64,000 nucleotides of DNA from Hermatobates lingyangjiaoensis. Lineage: Eukaryota; Arthropoda; Insecta; Hemiptera; Hermatobatidae. The DNA is taken from NCBI GenBank assembly GCA_026182355.1, contig JAPFBL010001617.1, positions 5,439,001 through 5,503,000 of the forward strand. Reading direction: 5' to 3'. Position numbers and translations under genes: made by a program. This document shows, piece by piece, positions 1-12,167 of this stretch (its first letter is position 1; the number at the start of each line of letters is the position of its first letter). Below the pieces are notes generated by a model, which had not been told where the DNA came from, searched no databases, and saw only the letters and a program-made list of their open reading frames with translations.

Positions 1-569
1 CTCATTCCTAAAGAAAGATGAGTTATGTTTGTTAACAAGTATTCAGAATTTTCACTGTTCTAGTCTAGTAGTTCATATCTATCATGTTTAAAAATTTCTA
101 GCTTCCAGATATAAAATTTTTAAATTATACTGAATAGCTGGCATCAACTTTGATTTGAGTATGTAAAATTGACTAATTGTTAATGAATTTTTTCACAATA
201 TACATTCACAGCAACCATATAACAGAGTACAATAGGCAGGAAAAAAATAACACTCAGAGAATGAATTGGTATATATGAGTTTTGAAAATTGAAAGAAAAG
301 TGGTTTTTATTAAAAATACTAGGAACTCATGAAACTTCCAGTATGTAATTCTATAAAAGACCAAAAATATAAAACATCATTCAAAATTCAAAACATCTTT
401 GAGGAAAAATAAATTAAATTATCCGATATCTTAAATTAAGAATTATCTTAAAACGACATGCTTATGTTTCTGACATTTGTTAGACAAAATAGAAATGTTT
501 TCAAGTTTTAAATGGGAAAATTTGTCTTAAATATTCAATGTAGAAGGAGGTCAGATTATACTAATGATA

Positions 570-790
570 TTATATGCATCTGTGGTGTGATATAAAAAAA
601 TAAGCATATATATTGATAAGTGCATCAATGTATATGTACTATCTCCAGGAATGAAAGACCAATAAACATCTCCCTAGATATTTATATTATACCAAAATGG
701 AACATCATTTATTATATACCCAAAAAGTATGATATTATGTTTACTTATAGTAAAGTTGAGTGTAGGTCACTCTAGATTTTTTCTATTAAT
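570..790 (+). repeat. Dispersed repeat R2, copy 1
   Basis: Shares a block containing CTATCTCCAGGAATGAA and, 90-100 nt on, GATATTATGTTTACTTATAG and TTGAGTGTAGG with sequences near 6000-6215, 26340-26545 and (partly) 24080-24145. No coding potential. Probably a short non-autonomous transposon. Confidence 0.6.
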
Positions 791-837
791 TGTTGTGTTT
801 TTTCATAAATTTACAATATATATGTGAAATGTTGTAA

Positions 838-840
<3 letters not shown>

Positions 841-875
<35 letters not shown>
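841..875. repeat. (TA)n microsatellite
   Basis: Uninterrupted TA dinucleotides over about 35 bases. Confidence 0.95.
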
Positions 876-879
<4 letters not shown>

Positions 880-2610
880 TAATCATTTTGATATGCTAGG
901 TGAAATTTTATACATATGTAAGTTATAACGAAATAACCCTTGTTAAAGTGATTTTATTATATGTCTTGCACAAGTCTGTAATTGCACATATTATAAAATT
1001 TGTTACTCTAAGTCAGACGTAATGAAAGAGAAAGGAATTTTGTGTATCAATGCAGAAACAGGTACCTATTTGAACAAAGATAAGCTCCATCCTCTAACGA
1101 GTTAAACTAGAGAGTCTAACTCTCTCTACAGTGTCTTTCAAAAAGTGAATATCTTTCTTCACTCTCACAAATTATCACTGAATACATATTTATTATGTCA
1201 TATATCTAATCTGATATGCTGCAGATGATAAATACATTTAGGCTGTCAGTATAATTTCCCTTTATTGCATTAAACAGTATTAAATTTAATAAATATTGCT
1301 CTGATATTTTAATCTTTAAGTTGAAGCTTACAAATTTTAAAACAAAATAATTATAATTAGACCACAATATCAAAAGTACAGAGCTTATAGAAGACTGGCT
1401 TCTAATCTATCAGCTACTGGTATTTAAACAAAATATAAATAATATATGCATTAAAAAAGGGATAGGTAAGAAAAATAATAAAATAAATTCCACCATAGAT
1501 CGAAAATAGAATTAGGAATTTGAACAACTTCACTGTTGAAATAATTATTTTGCAAATGTGTTACAGAACATAGGATGTTTCTGTCTTGCAACCAACACAA
1601 ACAATTCAGTGTCAATGGATGTAATACCCTAGAAGATGATTAGGACAAATTTATTAAACTTATTTAAAAAGTGAGTTTGAATAACTTCCAATTGAGAAGT
1701 TTTGGATTAAACTTTATGTTGATATCCCAGTTCTGTCCAATATTACTTTTAGAAATTTGAGGGAACAAAATTTTCTCAACCTCTTCTTACAAAAATAAGT
1801 ACGAAAAAAGTTAAACCTGCACGAAGATTGTGGCCTCTACTGTATCAACTGCAGGTCCCAGAATGAAACTTCTGGGATATTAGAAACTTCATTTCTAATA
1901 TCCAACAAGCTTATTACTTATGTGTTGAAAAAATTAGTCCCGATTTGATTGTTGCAAGGAAACCATCCAAATAAGAACTATAAAAGAGGTTTATGTATAA
2001 ATTGATTTAAAGAATATCTGATAGTTAAATAACACCAGATAATATTATTCTTCGAATGTATTCTAATCTATAAATACTTTTTCAAAGTATATGAACTACC
2101 GATCAATTATAAGTCCTTGCTAGCGTCGTACAATAGATATAATGTTCCTTTAATTGATATCGTTTTACTATGTTATGGCAAAATGTAGAAACAAATAACT
2201 ATGGTCACTCAGCATTATCTTTGATTGTACACAACAAGTGCAGATGTAATTGTCCTGTTGGGCACATACGTTTATTTTGTTCTGAACTGGACACATTCGG
2301 CAAAAAAATTGAAAATCAATTTTTCAGTTCAGTAACTTATCATAAACTAATATTATAAAACCAGTAAAGGCTAATAATTTAATTCTTATATTAAATCGAT
2401 ATTATGAAATACCTACAATAAATTTTAAATATTATGTACCATATATTACATGGTTTAAAATGAAGTTTAGGTAATTAAGAGGTATATTATACAATAAAGG
2501 AACATATTTTCGTATGAATAGTTTAGACCAGTCGAATGATGAAAAGCAGTCTCCAGCTTTGTATATATATACAAACCAAGAGTTTACATAAACATGTGAA
2601 ATAACAATTA

Positions 2611-2766
2611 ATGATCAAACCACAATATGAAATGGGAAAAAAGACTAAGATCTTTCAACCACAACAAGCGGTCTTCGTCGGTGGGGTTTTTAACTCTGAC
2701 GAAGACCGCTTGTTGTGGTTGAAAGATCTTAGTCTTTTTTCCCATTTCATGTTGTGGTTTGATCAT
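2611..2766. mobile_element. Head-to-head palindrome of Penelope-like termini (family A)
   Basis: Two 69-base arms (2611-2679 and 2698-2766) are inverted copies with about one mismatch, around an 18-base spacer. Each arm is the terminal repeat of the Penelope-like family A found at 36.7, 48.8, 49.5 and 51.7 kb. The plus strand keeps the hammerhead core CTGACGA (2696-2702), GAAA (2721-2724), the palindrome AGATCT and AGTC at 2731-2734. On the minus strand the core reads CCGACGA. All element body is missing, so this is two ends joined. Confidence 0.75.
2690..2734 (+). ncRNA. Hammerhead-ribozyme-like motif (family A, copy 1)
   Basis: Core CTGACGA, stem GACC/GGTT with a nine-base loop, GAAA, then AGATCT in the place of helix III, and AGTC pairing in part with AACT before the core. 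It matches the hammerhead consensus CUGANGA...GAAA...UH. Activity is inferred, not shown. Confidence 0.55.
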
Positions 2767-4197
2767 ATATACATCTTAGTAAAGGGAGGAAGCAGACCTT
2801 CTTTTATGCATGTGGTATTAAAATCAATTTTAATTAAAATGTGTGTGTGTGCAGAAGTGTCACAGTAAATACAAATGATTAAATCCCGATCAGTTTCTTA
2901 CGTATCCGATTGTTTGAACTACCCCAGAAATTCGTGGAGGTATAAAACTTCCTATTTTTCTAATAATACTAGTAATAATGTCTAATAATAATAACGATAA
3001 TATCATTTTATACAAAAAACTGTTATAATTTCATTGATATAAACAATTTTATGTATTTCCTTTCCTTGTTTTTTCCTTATGGTGATATTAGTACAATATA
3101 TGATTTCCAAAAGAAACATACGCTAATAAATATGCACTTTAGGACTTAAGAAAATTTGCTTTAACTTATGTAACATACTGTATTAGAAATTCCAGAAGGT
3201 TGGCTGATTCCAAGGGACCTGATGCTTGTAATGCTCCCATTGCTTATCGAAGATCACGTGAAATCTCAAACATGCTTCATGCTGTCTGGGTAAACTTTCT
3301 ACTTGAACTCTCTTTCAAACTTTTGCTCTCTTTTCGTAAGCAAGACAATGCTAATACGTTTTGTACTCTTTACATACCAGAGAAATCATTTTTTTCTGAA
3401 TTAGGGATGAATTGATTTAGTTAAGACGAATCAATACATGTCGTATGTCAAATCATAAATGTTTGATAAGGCTTTACCTCGTATACTGCGTCCGGTGTTG
3501 GACTGGTTTAGATCCGGCATATTAGGTAAGACGTTACTACGCATTTAAGACTAGTATAAATTAGCCTTTGTGGTACTGGCAATATGCATCTATTTAAAAC
3601 AACTCGACTAATAAAAACTGAATTCAAGTGAACGGATTTTCATGTGTATTTATTGATGCATGTTTTATTGATATAAAAAGTATTCGTATTAATGTGAAAT
3701 GCGGTATTCGTATTGATATAAACAGTAGATCTATCAAAAAATAGAGTTGAAATGTCGTATTGTGATTCATAGCACAATAGTCCATGATGATTAAAGTGTA
3801 TGACTTTGATTCGTAGACTGGTTATAAGGCTCAAATAACCACCATTAAAGCAAAAAATCACCACCCAGTTTACATATCACATTTCTTTACTTTACTGTTT
3901 TTAAACAATTTTAATTCATTTTGAATTGAGATAGAGCAGAGATTTAAATTTAAAATTATGAACGAATATAAAGACATTACTAAAATATGACTATATAATT
4001 TTAAATATCACCAATTTGATAAAACCTAAATCATAAATATTAGATACTAATTAAGCAATACCGTCAACCTGGGCATTAACCATTAGGGTTACACATTTAA
4101 ATATTGTTTCAAGGTGAAAACCATTCAACAAACCTTCAAATCATTAGTAAAAGGATTCTAGCTAACAACAATCAATCTACAAATTAAGTTGATTCTG
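2767..4197. other. Intergenic AT-rich DNA, no gene seen
   Basis: Several short open frames, none with recognisable similarity. A (TG)n-like run sits near 2840. Nothing else stands out. Confidence 0.5.
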
Positions 4198-4249
4198 GCA
4201 ATCAGGGGGACTTCCCTACAAAACACAGTAGGGAAGTCCCCCTGATTGC
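4198..4249. repeat. Perfect 22-bp inverted repeat, GC-rich arm
   Basis: Arms 4198-4219 and 4228-4249 are exact reverse complements around an 8-base loop. They abut the end of a Jockey relic. The arm contains AGGGGGACTTCCCT, unusually GC-rich for this window. Probably a foldback made when the LINE end rearranged. Confidence 0.85.
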
Positions 4250-4835
4250 GTTTGTCCCCGATATCCGTCCGTTTGTCAGAAGGATATCGAGTTCTCCGCC
4301 AATTTGCTCTTGCTCGACGTTTAGTTTGTATTAATTCTCTGATATATGTTGGTAAGTATGTAACAGACTTTTTGGGTTTGTTTGGAATTTTGGCGTTATT
4401 TATACAGGTATGAATGTTTTGTGTTAATTTACTGATTGCTTTATCTATGTCCTGTGCTGTTTTGAGGCATATGTTAAGGTCAGTCAGGTGTTCAATTTCT
4501 GTTCTAAATTTTTCCCAGTCAATAAGTCCGGTATGTAGGATTTGATTACTATGAAAATTAGCAGGGTATATGGATAATGATAGCAGTACGGGAGAATGAT
4601 CAGAAGAAAGATCTGTGAGAATTGTAATGTAAGGATTTAGCTTTAAAGTGACAAAACTATCAAGTATATCAGGTTTTTTGACTGTAGAAGAAGGCCAGTA
4701 TGTGTGATTTTGAGGACTCAGGACAGCATAGGGAGTAGTGAGGAGGGCGTTACGAAGAATAGAGCCTGAGGATTAGTTACTCTACAACCCCACAATTGGT
4801 GTTTGGAATTGAAGTTTCGTCCACAAATAAATTTG
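4228..4835 (-). pseudogene. Jockey-type LINE fragment (endonuclease end and linker)
   Basis: Read on the minus strand with frame breaks, it gives the end of an apurinic-type endonuclease and the linker to the reverse transcriptase: RNALLTTPYAVLSPQNHTYW, KKPDILDSFVTL, SSDHSPVLLSL, LIDWEKFRTEIEHL and LIQTKRRARANWRRTRYP. These are standard landmarks of Jockey-clade ORF2. The element is cut at both ends and inactive. Confidence 0.8.
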
Positions 4836-7800
4836 GGTCCCAGAGTTTGAAAGAGTTTGGAGAAAGGGTTTGTAAAAACTAAAAGAAGCGTTTAGAAAAG
4901 TGTTTTTGGAATTATTCTTAATAATATTGTAATTACTAAATAAGGTAAAGAGGCGTATAGTAATAACACTCACAATTATGTAGAGAAGCAGGTTTGATGA
5001 TGTCATGCCTGAAACAGAAAAGCAAGATGAGAAGGTAAGAGATGAGAAGGTAAGATGAGAAGGTCGTGGACACATCCTTCCTCACAAGGACTCCAACACT
5101 TGATTAATTATCCTTGGTGGACCATTGTGGATGTGACGTCACCAAGGCCCATGCCAACATCACGCCATATATCTTCAACTCTGCAACCCTCTGTCAAATT
5201 ATAACCTCTTTCAACTGCTCTATCAATTACTGTAAAAGTTAACTAATTTACAAGCAAATGTAAATTAGAAAGAAAGGAAACCTAATAATTGCCAGCATTA
5301 GGAGCTGGAAGCATGCAAGACATACTCACACAACCAAACTGTATGACTCAGTAATTAAATATACTGTCGATTTCATCGATGATGAAACATTTAGTAAGAG
5401 TCATTTAAAAATATGATGCTGGCGAACAACATTATCAATTTTCAGGTTAATTTTGTTTTAAAAGAAAAACAATTTCATCCCTTTAACAATTTAGAAGCCA
5501 AAACAACTTTATTTTGATCTATTTTCAAGGGATAATAGGTTTTTCATTGCAACTAGTAAAATTATCAGAAAATTCAATATAACACTGTAAAAACTTAGTC
5601 TTACAAATATGACAGACTAGTTATCATTTTAAAATTAAAGAAAATTTCAAATAAATTTTGAGTTTTATTGGCTCATTAAATTTATCATCTGCAATTTGTT
5701 TGACCTAATAGAATGAAATTATGATTGATAGGATAAGATGTAGAAACAGGCTTATACCAACAATTAGCAAAATCCGGCTCTTCTCTTGCTTAATATGCAT
5801 CCTATTAAAAATTTAAATATTTTACACTTTAATTAATACTGAGTGGACCAAGCATTGTAAATGTATTACAAATATACTTCCTTAATATAATTTCAGAAAA
5901 TTGGGTTAGGATTACATGTTTGAGGTCTTCAAAGTCGTTTTATGAAGCTTTTTCGATCTTTGATGTCCATAATTTACGATCTTTGAAATCTGCGATAAAC
6001 AAAAATAAGCTTTTATATTAATAACTGGATCAATCGCTGTCTGTACTATCTCCAGGAATGAATAACTAATAAATACCTTCCTTTAAACATCATAACTAAA
6101 GTTTTAAACATAATATGAATGTTTAAATGGGACATTATTTATTATGTACCCAAAAAGTTTGATATTATGTTTACTTATAGTAAATTTGAGTGTACTCCAG
6201 ATTTTTTTAATGTAGGAAGGTATGGGTTTAAAATATATAAAAATATAGTTTATAATTCATGGATTTTCCCTTGTCGTGGATATTTCCGAAACTTAAGAAT
6301 CACTATAATGGAAGAATTAGAGTGATTCTATCTGAACGACTCACACAGGTAAGGGAATCGTGTATATTAAGTTAGGCCAAGATTGAATATTAAAAGTACA
6401 TAATTGTAAATTTGTAGCATTTTTATGCCTTATGAATATATATTAATTGATTTTCAAACCTATACTTCTATTATCATTGACCAGAATTAACAGTAATTCT
6501 TTGACACTTTAACAGACTTTGACTTTAAAAAACAATATATATGAAATTGTTAAACTATTCGTTTCAGACGAAGAAGAAATAACTATTTAAATTAAATAAC
6601 CATGAATTCATATTTTTTTCGGATGCTTAATTTCAATGAAATGACATTTGCAATTTTACAATAACAGACATTTAATCAACAGCGATTGTCAAACTAAGTA
6701 TTAAATGATTATATTAAAGAATTTGATTTTAATAATTCATAGGTAATGAATAATCTTATATCCATTTTATATTAATCTGAAACTACTAAAATAAAATAGT
6801 AATCTCAACTTAAAGTTAATTTGCAAAGGTAATTCATAAAGACGAAGTTTTTTTTAAAAGATATTTTATTCTGAAGTGCATCAAATTTCGGAAAAAATTA
6901 TTTGTTAGAATTACTATCATATCATGATTTCTAATCTCTGTTACTCGTATTATGTTCAAAGGCAAGACAAGTTTTGCAATTTCATTTGTATTTCAAATAA
7001 TGATTAGAACTACTAAAGATCTGACATTGGCTATACTGTTTAAATGTTTGTGACCATTTAATCTAAATATTTGCAAAGTTGATATGTGAAATCGACCTGA
7101 CCAGTCAGATCTTTTAATGTGTCACCCAGTTTTGACTAAATCAGAGGTCTTTCATTTTTTCCTGATCTTTTCCTAATAAGAAAGTCATCTTCTGACCCAC
7201 GGTCTTCACTTCAGCATAAAGTGCCTATCGTTAGCATATAATTTTTGCAAAAGAAAAGTTCCAGTTACCTTATATAAAGAAGATAAAAAAAATTCCCTTT
7301 ATGCGATGATGGGTAATGTTTTTCAAGTATTTAAAGAAAAATATTCCTTGTTGTCATAACTGCTTGTAACCAGAACAACTATATGGCCCAGTTCACCTAG
7401 CATTTTGAAAACGACTGGACTAATTAGCCAAATAATTAATTTTGCTTTAATTAAATTATCCACTTTTTTTTGGCCAGATGCAAACTAGATTTACGATATC
7501 CAAATTTAAAAAATATTCGACTGAGATTTTAATAGTTAATTATTGTTAAATATTAGTTATATATTTTCTTATTACAACTCAGAAAATGTTATTTACATTT
7601 GAAAATTGCCAAAAAGTGAGCATAGCAACACTTAAATAAATATAAGGACAAAAGGTTGGAATTATTTTTCCTAATTATAGGACTATATTATTATGAAGAA
7701 CCATCGATCAGGAACAATGGAGTTCTTCGAGAGAATCCCATACCCAAATGACAAATATGACCATTTTTTTCTGACAACGATTGCTTATTTTTCGAGACAA

Positions 7801-9930
7801 TTTTGTTTGAAAAGAAACCTTCAATTTGTAATGTTTGTTTAGATTGATCATCACCTTGGCAGACTCAGAGAGAATCATTAAATTACGTCAACTACAAGAA
7901 AAGAATCTTCAAGGTATTGGTTGCATAAAAACTCAATTTACATCCGCTCACCATGCAATTTTAAAATAGAAATAAATCGTTAACATATTTATTCCTGGCT
8001 TCAATCAAATTAAGGCACTGGATCAGAACTTGCAAAACTATAAGAATACCAACAAGTACTCTTATTCTCTTATATAAATGCAGTCAATTTTAATTAATAC
8101 TCTTTTAATTGAAATTTAATAGAATATATTTTAAATTAGATTAATGATGATAATAGTAAGGAATATAACTTAGTAAAAAATATCTGAGGTTATTTTTATC
8201 GATATTAAAGAGAATAACTTAAATCTAAAATCTATGGAAAGCCATAAACAAAGACAATAGACCAGTGCTTCAAAAGGCAGCATGCTCTGAGTGGGCCATC
8301 ATTATTATGCACCCTCAAAGCCTTTATTTAATTCTCCATATGATAGAGACAAAAAATATATTTAATGTACATTTATTTGAGTCTTAATATTAAATTTATT
8401 TCCAACTCTAGTTTATTAAAAAGTTTATTTTAATGTATTAAAACATACTCCAAGTAACTGTTTTAAACATTTAAAACATGAAATCATAAAAAAATGTATC
8501 TAATATTTGGGAACAAAGTAATTGTTGTCAACTTTTATTTTAGAAAAAATATTCTCTTTTCTCTGAAAAATACTCTTTATGTTAGTAACAACAACTACCT
8601 TGGGTCATTCCATAAATAATATCATTTTTTTAAATATATACAAATGAAATAAAATAACAAGCAAGACACTAATTAATATAAATTTCCAAATATAAATAAT
8701 TAGAAGTTTCCTAACTCACAATTATTGTGCCAATTTTTAAAACATCGACCAACTTATCGCAGAAAAATTATTATTCATTGATTTGAAGATTTCATGGAAA
8801 ATGTATTCTTTTCTATCGATGAAATTTTGCAAGCTTCAGACGTGAATGGCAATTTGAAAGAGGAAGGTCAGATGATTACGGAGGATGAGTAAGTCTTTCA
8901 AAACCGAGATATTCTCTTATGTGTGATTCTTTCGCTGCGATGCCTATCATCGTCATTATATAAAATAACACCCAAGTCAAAAATAATCTGAAACAAGTTG
9001 TACCTGATCAGGTCTATAAATCAATTTTTTTTTCTAATTTTGTAAAACTGAGCAAGGACAGATTCTTTCAGATCATTACTTGTTTTAACATGGTAGATGA
9101 TATTTTACCAAATTTGGTATAAAAACGATTACACATAAGACTTGATATATGAACTCTATCAAATTTTCAAAACACCTAAACCATAAAACACTTATCTTTA
9201 GCAGCCAAATTAATACCAACTGTCCAAACATTGTGCATTATTATTGGAATGTCCAATATAACGCTGCAAGTGTAGAAATCGTTCTAAAGTTATTTAAAGT
9301 TTATTCTAAAGCTGAATATTTTTATTAATTTTCAAACTTTTAAAATCTTAATATAATCAAGCACCAATGAAGCAGAACATCATCTCGTAATGACGACAGA
9401 TACCCTGTAAGTAAGTAAGGAGACGACAGATTCACCCTCGTTCTCCTGAAAATTATGTCGTGAAAACTTGCAAAAAAAGTCAGTTAGTTACTGTTTTTTG
9501 TGTTTCTCAGTTTAATCTTTAAACATATATAAGAAATCACAACAAATAATGAAATACCAGAAATGAAATAAGGTAAGAATGTCAAAAGTTTTTCCAGATA
9601 GCTATTGTCCAAGAACCATTTTTTCAAAGACTATATTCAACAACGAGCTACCTCGAGAATACTACCTTTTCTATCATTGACTTTATTACTACACTGGGTT
9701 TTTAGGTTTTAGAGTCATATATTTCATTCTGACTATATAGGTATGAACTAAATTCACAGAAAGGATACACGTAAAAACTTCACAAAAACTCAGTAGCATA
9801 TTTTAATTGTCTCGTCAGATAGAAATATACTAGTAAGTTTTGTGATCTCTTTTATGTGTTTTTTTTTGTAAAGTTAGTTTATTTAGTTCGTGCAATAGTC
9901 TTATTTAATTCCTTATATATGGTATATACA
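4836..9930. other. Intergenic AT-rich DNA with scattered repeat copies
   Basis: No supportable gene. It holds a second R2 copy (about 5990-6215) and, just before it near 5920-5960, a short match to the repeat at 62.23-62.29 kb (GAGGTC..CAAAG, TTTTATGAAG). A higher-GC patch at about 5040-5220 does not resolve into a gene. Confidence 0.5.
5990..6215 (+). repeat. Dispersed repeat R2, copy 2
   Basis: Same block order as copy 1: TACTATCTCCAGGAATGAA, GGGACATTATTTATTATGTA, then TTTGATATTATGTTTACTTA. The open frame across it is incidental. Confidence 0.6.
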
Positions 9931-9932
9931 TT

Positions 9933-10065
9933 CAGTTGAGTTTTTGACTCTAAGGAAGACCGCTTGTTGAGCGGTCTTCGTTAAAAGGTTTTAGTCTTTT
10001 TTTCTCATTTTATATTGTGGTTTCATCATTGATTGTTATTTCACGTGTTTATGTGAAATCTTGGG
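9933..10065 (+). mobile_element. Penelope-like family A terminus, decayed
   Basis: Starts CAGTTGAGTTTTTGACTCT as in the copy at 36.66 kb and ends ATTTCACGTGTTTATGTGAA. The ribozyme core is destroyed (CTAAGGA instead of CTGACGA). The helix II region has become a different hairpin, AAGACCGCT/AGCGGTCTT. A TA microsatellite follows. Confidence 0.7.
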
Positions 10066-10070
10066 TATAG

Positions 10071-10071
<1 letters not shown>

Positions 10072-10122
<51 letters not shown>
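10072..10122. repeat. (TA)n microsatellite
   Basis: About 50 bases of AT dinucleotide directly after a Penelope-like terminus. Confidence 0.95.
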
Positions 10123-10125
<3 letters not shown>

Positions 10126-10224
10126 TATTGGGTTTATATAATCAAGGGCCAATGAACCAGAACGTCATTTCGTAATGACGACAGATAACAAGATATTAAA
10201 GTGAGTTTCACAAGCAATTTTTGA

Positions 10225-10345
10225 GTTCTTTTCTTCGTAAAGAGAAAAATTACAGAGAAAAAAACACAAAAGGAAATACAAAAACTCACTGCGAATTTGA
10301 CTCCCATCGTCATCAGGAGGGTGAATTGAGTCTCTCGGAAGGCAA
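10225..10345 (-). mobile_element. Repeat tail, family C (hammerhead-like)
   Basis: Shares ACACAAA..CTCACT..GA..CCATC.TCATCAGGAGGGTGAA with copies near 17180-17275 and 44965-45080. On the minus strand it reads CCTGATGACGATGGGAGTC, where CTGATGA fits the hammerhead consensus. I take it as the 3' terminal repeat of a second Penelope-like family. Confidence 0.5.
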
Positions 10346-12067
10346 GCTATATCATATTTATATTATAATATCAATATATCATATTATAATAATAATAATA
10401 ATAACATAACATAATAACATAATTATATTATAATAATTATGTTATACTATATTAGTTATATGATATTTCTATTTGATGACAAAATAAATTAATTGGTTTG
10501 ATTTCTATAATAGATTGTATTAATCTATTATTGATAGATAAATACAATAAATCTATACCATTGTTTAATAATAATACTTTTGTATTATTATTAAAATACA
10601 AATATAATTGTATATTTGTATACTAACAAGACATAATCATGGTATATGTCTTTTAAAGTTAAATAAATTAAACTTAACTTTATAATTTACTTCATAAAGC
10701 CAGGTCATTGGCTTGCAAAAGCCAAGTGACCTGGCTTGTTACTTTATCAATGTCAAGCCAGGTTCTTGATGCTTTATTCCTCTCCAGCTCTAATAAAAGC
10801 CATGTACTTGCTACATCTCATCTGTGGAATTCAATCAACACGACAAATATTTGGAGGGCTCACACTCCGTCAGGAAATCAAAGTGTTGCCATGTGACATC
10901 AGCTTCTCCGCGGAGAGATACCCGGTCCGTTCTTCAGTAGTGCCACATTCCTGTTGAGACTGGTTACTAAACAATAAAGCCTCTATTGTCCTGCTAGGAA
11001 AGGGATATACGGAGACTGGCAATAGACATTGGTTTCCCAGCATAGCAAAGTCTCGCTTCTGGTGATGTTTTATGGGTTGTTGGATATCTTTTTACTTCAA
11101 TGATCACAAACAGCCGTAATTTTACGGCTACAATATATTATTACTAAATCCTTTGAACTATTTGCTAAAATGCTTTGAGCGTTGAACTTTTTAATAGAAA
11201 AAACGCCAGCGAATGACTGTAAACCCTATCTTGACCTGATTCTAATTTAGTTCTGAACTATTCAAGAATAAGTTTACCAAAAGGAAAACGGTCTCTTATT
11301 CATGAGTTTACCAGCATCATCTTCCAGATTCCCAGCATACCTTTTCAGCGTAAAGTTAACAAAACACACTTGTTTTTACATAAGCTAATAATAAGCTATC
11401 TAGAATTAAATTAAATAATTTAGAAAAAAAACTTAATCTTCGGCAAGTAAATAAAGTGGACATAAATTCTTTTAAGACTGATATCATACTATGAATATAA
11501 TAAAAAAAAATAATAATAAAGGAACAAATTTGGATAGGTAGTACTAGAAGAGCTCTAACAGGATAACATATTCCTACTATCTAAAATGACAGTTAATTAG
11601 TCATTTTGAAATAAACTATAAATCATTACATTATATGACCAACCAAGGGTTATTGGAAGAATATCTGCTGTGCAAAAATATTGCTGGTGCATCATATATT
11701 GTAATGCGGAAAACCGTAATCCCCACTTGGCGTACGCTGACTCCACAGGGAATCTCAAAGATTGTTATTCAAAATTTTGTGTTTTATAAAGATATCTGGC
11801 CTACTAAATATTCTATATTAATTTTAAAACAGTATTACAACAAATACCTTACATTTTTAGGAAGTTTTGAACTATTATTTCTAATAACAAAATATTTTAT
11901 GTATTCTTATTTGTGTAAATTACTTTTATAATTTTTATTACATCAAATCAGAACTTTTTTAGTTCATTTAAGTTCTTTTAGTTCTCTGTAATATAATCGT
12001 GGTAGTTGTCATCATAATTATACATATTGTGTAATATAAAAAGATTTCACATAAACACGTGAAACAA
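10346..12067. other. Intergenic DNA, no gene assigned
   Basis: Contains an AAT-type microsatellite near 10386-10404, a short palindrome near 10697-10738 (AAGCCAGGTCA.../...TGACCTGGCTT) and a GC-richer stretch to about 11070. That stretch carries short open frames on the plus strand but no recognisable domain. Confidence 0.45.
10697..10738. repeat. Short imperfect palindrome
   Basis: AAGCCAGGTCATTGGCTT and AAGCCAAGTGACCTGGCTT are near-perfect reverse complements around GCAA. It sits at the start of the GC-richer stretch and could be the end of an unidentified element. Confidence 0.7.
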
Positions 12068-12167
12068 CAATCAATGATCAAACCACAATAAGAAATGGGA
12101 AAACAAGACTTGTTTTTCCCTTTAAGTCTTGTTTTTCCCATTTCTTATTGTGGTTCGATCATTGATT
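12068..12167. mobile_element. Head-to-head Penelope-like termini without ribozyme core
   Basis: Arms 12068-12111 and 12123-12167 are inverted copies of the family A sequence downstream of the predicted ribozyme cut. On each strand the copy starts at AAGTCTTG, one base before the AGTC that follows the cut. The spacer (GTTTTTCCCTTT) is a piece of the same sequence. Confidence 0.75.

Larger units (their letters stand above)
1..2610. other. Intergenic AT-rich DNA, no gene seen
   Basis: No coding frame with family similarity on either strand. It holds one copy of a dispersed repeat (about 570-790, see its own entry) and a pure TA microsatellite at 841-875. Nothing else can be supported. Confidence 0.6.

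Noticed and set aside
2611..2868. 85-aa open frame across the palindrome
   Set aside because: It reads through both arms of a non-coding transposon palindrome; no protein similarity.
12068..12167. Palindrome considered as a transcription terminator or CRISPR-like repeat
   Set aside because: The arms are transposon termini found at other loci with full element bodies, and the genome is eukaryotic.
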